A stretch of 5,502 nucleotides of DNA. Origin: Bacillota bacterium (GTDB taxonomy: Bacteria; Bacillota; Clostridia; Lachnospirales; Lachnospiraceae). The stretch is from contig JAEYWQ010000068.1 in NCBI GenBank assembly GCA_023428885.1, positions 1-5,502 on the forward strand, in the 5' to 3' direction. This document shows, in pieces, positions 1 through 5,057 of the stretch. Every line of letters begins with the position of its first letter. Positions within the stretch are counted from its first letter, which is position 1. The position numbers and the translations under genes are program-made. The notes under the pieces were generated by a model. It was not told the origin of the DNA, made no database searches, and saw only the letters and a program-made list of their open reading frames with translations.

Positions 1-12
1 ATGTAATTCCAT
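1..12 (-). CDS. Start of a further pilus-operon gene (4 codons visible, partial)
   Basis: Reading leftwards, an AAGGAG ribosome binding site at 25-20 is followed after 7 nt by an ATG at 12-10. The visible codons read Met-Glu-Leu-His before the window ends. The ribosome binding site begins 1 nt after the TAA stop (29-27) of the preceding pilin-like gene, a spacing typical of co-transcribed and translationally coupled genes. The product cannot be identified from four residues. Position in the operon suggests another pilus or secretion component, but that is inference. Confidence 0.6.
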
Positions 13-26
13 GTGTTTTCTCCTTA

Positions 27-509
27 TTAATCCAATATTCCATCCCATACTTCTTCCGTATTGGAACTATCGTAATCTCCTTGTTCGCTATTAATCATTC
101 TCCAGCTTTGAATTTTTGCTAATCCATATAGATTCTCTGGAAACTTTAACTCTACCTGCAAAGCCATGTTGTAATCCGTTGGAACTACATAGGTCATTAT
201 ATTGCTGCTATCATCAATCTGCAGATCATTTATCTCGCTTAATTTCTCACTTAATCGATCTAAATTAAGAATTTCTCCACTCATTAATGTTTGATTTATT
301 AACATATAATATTCTTCTGCTTTGGCATCTGCTTCATAGTAAGCCTGCACAGAATCTCTCGTCTTTGCTGACATCATCAACTCATGATAAGAAGCTCGTA
401 AGGAAAGGACAGCAAACACCGTCAAAGCGAAGATCGCTAAAACTAATAAGATGGAAGCTCCGCCAATATTCATATGATAACTATTTTTCTGCTTCATATA
501 AATAACCAT
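27..509 (-). CDS. GspK/PilX-like minor pilin, putative tip subunit, about 160 aa
   Basis: This is a small protein with one N-terminal membrane helix (about residues 18-36), preceded by a short basic leader ending Asn-Ile-Gly-Gly. After the helix comes LSLRASYHELMMSA and then an Ala/Glu-rich helix containing YYEADAKAEE. This pattern resembles PilX and GspK, whose N-termini have a Gly before a hydrophobic helix, lack the usual +5 Glu, and continue into a helix with an (A/E)AE stretch. If cleaved after Gly17, residue +5 would be Leu22. The C-terminus is acidic. The likely role is a membrane-anchored minor pseudopilin or pilus-tip subunit, which is inference. The start is uncertain. ATG at 509 has only weak upstream purines (AGGTAG) and lies 10 nt after the preceding stop. 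ATG at 497 (MKQKNSYHM) lies 13 nt after AAAGG and gives a shorter leader. Confidence 0.75.
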   Translation of the reverse strand: MVIYMKQKNSYHMNIGGASILLVLAIFALTVFAVLSLRASYHELMMSAKTRDSVQAYYEADAKAEEYYMLINQTLMSGEILNLDRLSEKLSEINDLQIDDSSNIMTYVVPTDYNMALQVELKFPENLYGLAKIQSWRMINSEQGDYDSSNTEEVWDGILD

Positions 510-519
510 TCCTTTCTAC

Positions 520-987
520 CTAGTTTCCATTTACCCACTTCTTAGTGGTAAGTTCAATTAAAACTTCATAATTACTTGTGCTTTCCACATCCGAACAAGC
601 ATAAGCTCTAATCTGAGCAAGCACCATGCGGCCACCTACTTGTTTTTCAACGGTACTGTTAACCAATATAATATTATCGGATGGGCTGGATGTCTGATTC
701 CAATCATGATCATAATAGATACAATAATTATAGGAGGAAGTATCATAAGCAACCATATTTAGTAGCCTTGCTGTCTCTCCAATGGAGGCACTATGTTTGA
801 TATGTTCTGTCACTGTTTCAGCTTGAATGGTTGCTTTACTAATATCAGTTGCTTTTTGTTGAAGCCTATTTGTTCCCATATACATCTGTACAATAAAGAC
901 ACTAATAACGGAAAAGATTCCTATCACAAGGATAAGTTCTATCATAGGCATTCGAAAGGAATGTGATTTGTCATTTACAATTTTCAA
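520..987 (-). CDS. GspI/PilV-like prepilin-type minor pilin with a TTG start, 155 aa
   Basis: The N-terminus has the hallmark of a type IV pilin-like protein. A short polar leader is followed by MPMIELILVIGIFSVISVF (residues 13-31) and a continuing helix to about residue 65. Glu17 corresponds to the +5 Glu of mature pilins, but the residue at -1 would be Arg12 rather than Gly and +2 is Pro14, so processing by prepilin peptidase is doubtful. The globular part carries Cys89 and Cys131, a possible disulfide, and a YYDHDW stretch at 91-96. The shape matches a set of Firmicute minor pilins with a MELI...-type helix, and the likely role is a minor pseudopilin. The start is TTG at 987, supported by AGGAGG 7 nt upstream. 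The next internal ATG, at 951, has no ribosome binding site and would remove the leader. It begins 4 nt after the stop of the preceding gene. Confidence 0.8.
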   Translation of the reverse strand: MKIVNDKSHSFRMPMIELILVIGIFSVISVFIVQMYMGTNRLQQKATDISKATIQAETVTEHIKHSASIGETARLLNMVAYDTSSYNYCIYYDHDWNQTSSPSDNIILVNSTVEKQVGGRMVLAQIRAYACSDVESTSNYEVLIELTTKKWVNGN

Positions 988-991
988 CTTG

Positions 992-1477
992 TTACCTCCT
1001 TGTCCGAAGTGACACAGTTAAGCTCTCTTGATCCCCAGCATGATTCATGGCAGTTAATGTCACAAGCCCTGTGCTGGTCAATTGTACCGAAAAGTTCTCT
1101 ATTTCCATGGTTTCCTGGCCATAATCAAGCTCATATTCTGCTCCCGCTTCTTGATAGATTTCATACAAACTTCCGTCTTTATGAAAAATCAGAGTTTCAA
1201 ACATATTACCCTCAATTTCCTCACCGAGGACTAAAACATCTACTCCATCCTTTTGCTCCTTCTTAGGATAGCCCACGGTATCTGTTTGCCGGATTTTTGT
1301 AGCAACATAAGAAAGTGAGGTTCGGAGTTCAAAATTATTATCATTGGCTAGTACCACATTTTTATAAACACGAATCCCTATGTTAGCCAGAAGTAGACAT
1401 GATATGCCGAAGATGCCCAAGGTAACAATAATACTTATAAAGTTTACCATCCAAGCCTTGTGATATTTTCTCTCCAT
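992..1477 (-). CDS. Pilus-operon membrane-anchored protein, DUF4860-like, 161 aa
   Basis: A basic N-terminus (MERKYHKAW) leads into one membrane helix (about residues 11-35) and an extracytoplasmic domain. The segment after the helix, with LRTSLSYVATKIRQTD at 51-66, resembles the helix after the anchor in GspJ/PilW-type minor pilins, where a repeated polar helix ends in an R-x-x-D-like motif. The rest alternates strands and turns, as in a pilin beta-sheet. There is no Gly|Phe or +5 Glu prepilin signal. From memory it resembles the Lachnospiraceae family DUF4860, which could not be checked here. Function is unknown; its place between a GspF-like gene and pilin-like genes suggests a minor pseudopilin or assembly factor. 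ATG at 1477 follows AGAGG with 5 nt spacing. The last two codons, AGG AGG (Arg-Arg), form the ribosome binding site of the next gene. Confidence 0.75.
   Translation of the reverse strand: MERKYHKAWMVNFISIIVTLGIFGISCLLLANIGIRVYKNVVLANDNNFELRTSLSYVATKIRQTDTVGYPKKEQKDGVDVLVLGEEIEGNMFETLIFHKDGSLYEIYQEAGAEYELDYGQETMEIENFSVQLTSTGLVTLTAMNHAGDQESLTVSLRTRR
995..1000 (-). promoter_or_regulatory. Ribosome binding site built from the last two codons of the preceding gene
   Basis: AGG AGG encodes the terminal Arg-Arg of the 161-residue protein and is followed by its TAA stop. It also stands 7 nt before the TTG start at 987 of the 155-residue pilin-like gene. This site decides the TTG start, since the next in-frame ATG at 951 has no comparable motif. 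Translation of the pair is probably coupled. Confidence 0.8.
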
Positions 1478-1552
1478 CCTAACCTCTTTCTGCAGCCTAA
1501 ACTTGCCTTATATAAAGATCCTAACACTCATATAACAACAAATGTTAACTCA

Positions 1553-1876
1553 TCATTTCTCATAAATACCATATTCCGGCATGATATTTGATGAAAAACA
1601 TTCATAAAAAATATTATATTTGCTTTTATCAATGGTTAAGTTATAGTTCTCTTCCAGATAGCTTACATCTGCTGGATAGATTCCCTCAATCGCATAGCAT
1701 TGAACAATTGCTTTCTTTAGTGCGGATTCTGTAAGTAACAACTCTTGTTCATTACCAATATCACGAAAGCGTTTCACACCTAAGAAGAGTACAATTAAAA
1801 TACAGCACAAACCAGTGGTAGGAATTATGATTGTTTTCCATAAGATAGGACGCTTTTTTTCTTTTAGATTCTTCAT
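1553..1876 (-). CDS. GspG/PilE-like small pilin-related protein, non-canonical N-terminus, 107 aa
   Basis: A Lys/Arg-rich leader (MKNLKEKKRPILWK) precedes one membrane helix at about residues 16-34 that contains Cys24-Cys25. The following region, ALKKAIVQCYAIEGIYP (52-68), matches the helix and 'xG-x-YP' turn that follows the N-terminal helix in GspG, PilE and related pilins. A Tyr-rich C-terminal domain with further cysteines at 60 and 93 ends near SSNIMPE (95-101). No prepilin cleavage motif is present, so it may remain a membrane-anchored protein rather than a polymerising pilin. It lies between the GspF-like gene (53 nt gap) and the 161-residue protein (75 nt gap). ATG at 1876 follows GGAGG with a 9 nt spacer. 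No firm family name is recognised; the pilin relationship is inference from the local motif and context. Confidence 0.75.
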   Translation of the reverse strand: MKNLKEKKRPILWKTIIIPTTGLCCILIVLFLGVKRFRDIGNEQELLLTESALKKAIVQCYAIEGIYPADVSYLEENYNLTIDKSKYNIFYECFSSNIMPEYGIYEK

Positions 1877-1929
1877 CTATTCTTTCCTCCGATCCACAGA
1901 TTTTTCTGTAATAAACCTTCAATCCTGTT

Positions 1930-2988
1930 TTAACCAATAGAAGAGATCATACTTACCAGGGGTAACATAACTGCAATTAAAACCCCTCCAACTAATACTG
2001 CTAAGGTAACTACTAACATTGTTTCAATGGTGGAAGATAACTTGCTTAACATAGCAGTAATTCTAGTATTATATTGCTCACTTAATTTAGCAAATACAGT
2101 ATCCTGGGAACCTGTTTTTGCAGCTACCGTGACTAATCTGCTCTCCATCCCTACCAATAATTTGCTTTCATGAATAGCCTCATCCAGTGGAAGGCTCTGC
2201 TCCAGTAAGGTCTTGCACTGTTTAATCTTTTCTTTTACACCCTTATGATCACTTGCTCCATAAGCCATCTCCATAGCTTTTTGCGTTTCAATACCGCTAG
2301 AAATCATCAAGGTCATACTTGAGATGAATTTGCCAGTAGCTGTGGCTTCTGATAATTTCCTAGTCAATCTAAAATTGGTTAAGAATCGCTTTATCGTCTT
2401 CTCACCACTCTTGGTCTGATACCAAAACAGAGCCAAAAGCATAAGAAGTAAAACGCCACAAGTAAGTATAGCAACTACCTTCCCTGCTGTCATTCCGACC
2501 TGCATCATATCCTTCGTAGCCGAGGCAACCTCTTCATTTAACTCAATAAACATTTCCTCAAACATAGGAAGAATCTTAAATACCAGGACAAAAATAATCA
2601 CAGACATCATAGCAAACAGCATAGCTGGATATGCAATCGCACTTTTGATACTTGCTTTAATATTGCTTTCTCGTTCGTAATACTGAGCTAAGGAATGCAT
2701 TACTTCTTCCAATTTACCGGTGGTCTCACCAACCTGTACCATATGTATCATATAATCAGGAAACGCTTTTGTATTCTTCAATGACTTAGTTAAGGTTTCA
2801 TTGGCTTTGATCGATGAATCTAATTGTTCTAAAATCTTCTTAGTATTCACATCCTCCATCTCACTGTATAACATATAAATGCCTTCATACAGTGGAATTC
2901 CACTATTCAAAAGCATCGCAATCTGCTCACAGAATACGGAAGTTTCTTCTGAAGAAAACTTTGTCGCTTTATTATGATTCTTTATCAT
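1930..2988 (-). CDS. Type IV pilus/type II secretion inner-membrane platform protein (GspF/PilC family)
   Basis: This protein forms the inner-membrane platform on which the cytoplasmic motor ATPase drives pilin assembly. It has the family's two related domains. The first spans about residues 12-120, with NSGIPLYEG (28-36), FPDYM and VGETTGKLEE (86-95), then AIAYPAM into a membrane helix (about 122-141). A second membrane helix is at about 170-189. The second domain, with ISSGIETQKAM, starts near 220, and a last helix lies at about 320-345. At 352 residues it is shorter than usual GspF/PilC proteins (roughly 400) because the family's extra N-terminal segment is absent. In the second domain the usual GE-x-x-G reads AAKTG. 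The start is taken as ATG at 2988, with GGAGG 7 nt upstream; the in-frame GTG at 3003 overlaps that ribosome binding site and is unlikely. It is the first gene after the promoter at 3030-3058. Confidence 0.93.
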   Translation of the reverse strand: MIKNHNKATKFSSEETSVFCEQIAMLLNSGIPLYEGIYMLYSEMEDVNTKKILEQLDSSIKANETLTKSLKNTKAFPDYMIHMVQVGETTGKLEEVMHSLAQYYERESNIKASIKSAIAYPAMLFAMMSVIIFVLVFKILPMFEEMFIELNEEVASATKDMMQVGMTAGKVVAILTCGVLLLMLLALFWYQTKSGEKTIKRFLTNFRLTRKLSEATATGKFISSMTLMISSGIETQKAMEMAYGASDHKGVKEKIKQCKTLLEQSLPLDEAIHESKLLVGMESRLVTVAAKTGSQDTVFAKLSEQYNTRITAMLSKLSSTIETMLVVTLAVLVGGVLIAVMLPLVSMISSIG

Positions 2989-2995
2989 ATGGTAT

Positions 2996-3000
2996 CCTCC
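2996..3000 (-). promoter_or_regulatory. Ribosome binding site that fixes the start of the GspF-like gene
   Basis: GGAGG lies 7 nt before ATG 2988. The alternative upstream GTG (3003-3001) directly abuts and leads into this motif and has no site of its own, so the ATG is the better start. Confidence 0.8.
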
Positions 3001-3029
3001 CACTGTGGTTTAATCGTTCTTATCCTAAA

Positions 3030-3058
3030 ATTATAACAAAATTTTCTATAAACATCAA
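3030..3058 (-). promoter_or_regulatory. Extended -10 sigma-A type promoter of the pilus operon
   Basis: Reading leftwards, TTGATG (3058-3053, four of six matches to TTGACA) is separated by exactly 17 nt from a perfect TATAAT (3035-3030). A TG dinucleotide at 3038-3037 makes TGnTATAAT, an extended -10. Transcription should begin near 3023, giving a leader of about 35 nt before ATG 2988. The -35 begins one base after the azlD TAA stop (3061-3059). No intrinsic terminator separates azlD from this promoter, so readthrough from azlCD could add to its output. Confidence 0.8.
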
Positions 3059-3367
3059 TTAAAATACCAATCCTGTTAGGAATACTGTTAAAATTGCTCC
3101 TGCTGCAACAACTACTAAACTTCTTCGATAGAAGGCTAATAATACTGCAACGACGGTTCCTGCAGTCGCTGTTAGCATATCCCCTGTAGAATAAAACACT
3201 TCCGGAAAGGTTAAAGACCCGAGTACAGCAAAGGGTACATAATGTAAAAATGATTTGATATAATTTGACTTAATCTCCTTACGAAATACTGCAACTGGAA
3301 GAGCGCGTGCTACATAAGTTACCAATGCCATGAGAAAGACTGCAAACGCAGCTTCTTTTGTACTCAT
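3059..3367 (-). CDS. azlD: AzlD, small subunit of branched-chain amino acid transporter
   Basis: This 102-residue hydrophobic protein has the AzlD pattern: LMALVTYVARALPVAVF at 12-28, SFLHYVPFAVLGSLTFP at 39-55, then two more hydrophobic segments (about 58-80 and 82-102). Length and motifs match the family. AzlD works with AzlC in the cytoplasmic membrane. In Bacillus subtilis the azl locus gives 4-azaleucine resistance, and the Escherichia coli counterpart YgaZH exports valine, so export of branched-chain amino acids is the likely role. The substrate cannot be fixed from sequence. ATG at 3367 overlaps the azlC stop (ATGA), and its ribosome binding site AGGAGG lies inside the last azlC codons, indicating translational coupling. 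Confidence 0.92.
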   Translation of the reverse strand: MSTKEAAFAVFLMALVTYVARALPVAVFRKEIKSNYIKSFLHYVPFAVLGSLTFPEVFYSTGDMLTATAGTVVAVLLAFYRRSLVVVAAGAILTVFLTGLVF

Positions 3368-4080
3368 GCAACACCTCCTTCCTCAATCGGATAGAGTTTG
3401 GCACAAATCCCTGCTGAAAGTACCGTTGCGATGATGACACGAAAGCCAGAGGATATCTCAGATAATCTCGGTACATATCGAAGAATGCAGGTTATCGCTA
3501 CTGAGAACACTAAGACCGCAACTACTTTTTTTGACTTTCTTGCAGGAGGTATAATAATTGCGATAAACATGCCATAAAGAGCAATTCCCATCGCAAAAGA
3601 AAGGCTCAAAGGTAAGGAAGAGCATATCAAGGCACCTAAAGCGGTACCAAGTGTCCAACCCAGGATTGGTCCAGTAATCAACCCTAACATAAATCGATAG
3701 CTTAGTTTCCCCTCTTCCATCGAAGCAACCGTAAAAGTTTCATCGGTAATACCAAAGGAAAAGAGTAATCGTTGTAACAGCGTAGTCTTATTCTCAATCT
3801 TTTGAGTTATAGAAAGAGACATTAGCATATATCTAATATTAATGACAAATGTTGTTAGTGTAATTTCTAGGTATCCAGCACCTGCAATAATCAAATTCGT
3901 TCCGGCAAACTGTCCTGCACTTGTTACATTGGTAAGCGATATGATAATGGCAAGCCAAACAGGAAGTCCTCCGGATACTGCAGTCAATCCAAATGTAAAG
4001 GAAACGGGTAAATAGCCAACAGCTATAGGTAAGCCTCGTTTTAGTCCCAGCGCATATTGTTTTTTACTTTCTATATTCAT
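3364..4080 (-). CDS. azlC: AzlC, large subunit of branched-chain amino acid transporter
   Basis: This 238-residue integral membrane protein of the AzlC/YgaZ family shows the expected motifs in order. These are LKRGLPIAVGYLPVSFTFG (13-31), a segment with SAGQFAG at 54-60, NIRYMLMSLS at 81-90 (matching the family's NxRhxLMS block), TDETF at 112-116, and several further hydrophobic helices towards the C-terminus. With AzlD it forms a membrane transporter for branched-chain amino acids or analogues, probably an exporter. Length is normal and no disruption is seen. ATG at 4080 has AAAGGA about 10 nt upstream. It lies 41 nt after the hydrolase-like gene, with no visible terminator or promoter between, so co-transcription is likely. 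Confidence 0.93.
   Translation of the reverse strand: MNIESKKQYALGLKRGLPIAVGYLPVSFTFGLTAVSGGLPVWLAIIISLTNVTSAGQFAGTNLIIAGAGYLEITLTTFVINIRYMLMSLSITQKIENKTTLLQRLLFSFGITDETFTVASMEEGKLSYRFMLGLITGPILGWTLGTALGALICSSLPLSLSFAMGIALYGMFIAIIIPPARKSKKVVAVLVFSVAITCILRYVPRLSEISSGFRVIIATVLSAGICAKLYPIEEGGVA
3374..3379 (-). promoter_or_regulatory. azlD ribosome binding site inside the end of azlC
   Basis: AGGAGG is 6 nt before the azlD ATG and lies within the Glu-Gly-Gly codons of azlC. Together with the ATGA start/stop overlap, this predicts coupled translation and balanced amounts of the two subunits. Confidence 0.85.
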
Positions 4081-4121
4081 GACCCCATTGTCCTTTTATA
4101 TATGATCAAACTTTGAAATAT

Positions 4122-5057
4122 TTACCCATGTAAGCGACGTATTAGTTTATACACGATTGAGTTCTGAATCACCAGCGGTTTGCTATGTGCAAAGAATATA
4201 ATACCATCACTTGGAGCAATGATTTGAGAGATTACTTCTCCTTCTATAGGATCTACAACCTCTGCCAAAATATCACCAAACTTTACTTCATCTCCTGGAC
4301 GTTTTAATGGTCGATAGATACCTGAAACATCCGTCTTTATTGGCATAAGAGTTTCCTCTTCTACGATACTTGCTATAAATCCGCTATGGCAGTTATATTT
4401 GATAATCCCCATTCGAGTTAAGAAACGAAGTACCGAGGAAACTGCCTGTCTAGCAGAATTCTCATCAATATTGGAGGTTGCTGGAGTATAGACAGAAAAT
4501 GCGTTGGTATTATTCATCTGCCAGCAATAATTCAGGGTTCCTGTATCAAACGGATGTGGTTTCTTGGTAAGAACATATGGTAAGCCAAATAAGTTGGCTA
4601 AACTGTTGCTTTGATGACCTGTTTCCATCATGCGCACATGAGGAATAAACTCCCCTGGGGTATGAAAACTAGCGAATTGAATACCATAACTATAGCCCTG
4701 AACTGCTTTAAATACACCAGCAGCAATACGTTCTGTCGTCTCTCCCGTTGCTTCTCCTGGAAACATACGATTAATATCTGACTTATCCATAGCCCAGAAT
4801 CGCTTCTCGATATTTGTACTAAATTGATTCATGGTTGGAATTACCATAATTTCATTATTATTTAAAATGGCACCAGTTTTCTCAAGACGAGTTAATTCCT
4901 TAATTAATTGAGAACAGATATAGAGCTGCTGAATCTCATTTCCTCTGGTAGGTCCAACGATACAAGCTGCTTTATCTCCTTTTCCAAATCGATAACCAAT
5001 GATATGCATATCATCACGGTACGGAGCCTTCACGGTATGAATAATTTCTTGAAACAT
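4122..5057 (-). CDS. AstE/AspA-family (M14-like) hydrolase paralogue, probable pseudoenzyme
   Basis: The 311-residue protein matches the succinylglutamate desuccinylase/aspartoacylase family. The fold markers are VGPTRGNE at 34-41, the DINRMFPG block at 94-101, FHTPGEFIPHVRM at 131-143, and a C-terminal barrel-sandwich (lipoyl-like) domain from about 222 to 305 with GIYRPLKRPGDEV and IIAPSDGIIFF. Active members use zinc bound by His and Glu of HGxE plus a second His, and a catalytic Glu. Here the HGNE His is Arg38 (AGA codon), Glu41 and His132 remain, the residue before the second His motif is Ser130 where Asp is common, and the place of the catalytic Glu is Tyr190. Loss of catalysis is therefore inferred; it could bind acyl-amino acids or support the adjacent paralogue. 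ATG at 5057 directly follows the upstream stop, with AGGAGG 7 nt away. Confidence 0.88.
   Translation of the reverse strand: MFQEIIHTVKAPYRDDMHIIGYRFGKGDKAACIVGPTRGNEIQQLYICSQLIKELTRLEKTGAILNNNEIMVIPTMNQFSTNIEKRFWAMDKSDINRMFPGEATGETTERIAAGVFKAVQGYSYGIQFASFHTPGEFIPHVRMMETGHQSNSLANLFGLPYVLTKKPHPFDTGTLNYCWQMNNTNAFSVYTPATSNIDENSARQAVSSVLRFLTRMGIIKYNCHSGFIASIVEEETLMPIKTDVSGIYRPLKRPGDEVKFGDILAEVVDPIEGEVISQIIAPSDGIIFFAHSKPLVIQNSIVYKLIRRLHG

Noticed and set aside
287..505. Plus-strand open frame of 72 codons
   Set aside because: It lies entirely opposite the 160-residue pilin-like gene, has no convincing ribosome binding site, and its translation shows no domain.
1000..1266. Plus-strand open frame of 88 codons
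   Set aside because: It is the antisense shadow of the 161-residue gene, which has a good start and operon context.
1478..1552. Possible internal promoter or repeat in the 75 nt gap (TTGTTA...TATATA; repeated ACTCAT)
   Set aside because: The -35/-10 matches are poor with an 18 nt spacer and the repeat is only 6 bp; both are expected by chance in A+T-rich DNA.
1896..1909. Small hairpin ACAGA-TTTT-TCTGT between the GspF-like and 107-residue genes
   Set aside because: A 5 bp A+T-rich stem with no following U-run is too weak for a terminator and may be chance.
3001..3003. GTG start for the GspF-like gene, five codons upstream of the ATG
   Set aside because: It abuts and leads into the GGAGG motif that serves the ATG at 2988 and has no ribosome binding site of its own.
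3279..3658. Two additional minus-strand frames of 65 and 66 codons within azlC/azlD
   Set aside because: They are out-of-frame overlaps of strongly recognised azlC and azlD and show no independent features.
4081..4121. Possible terminator or promoter between the hydrolase gene and azlC
   Set aside because: TCAAA-G-TTTGA has no viable loop, no U-run follows, and there is no room for a full promoter before the azlC start.
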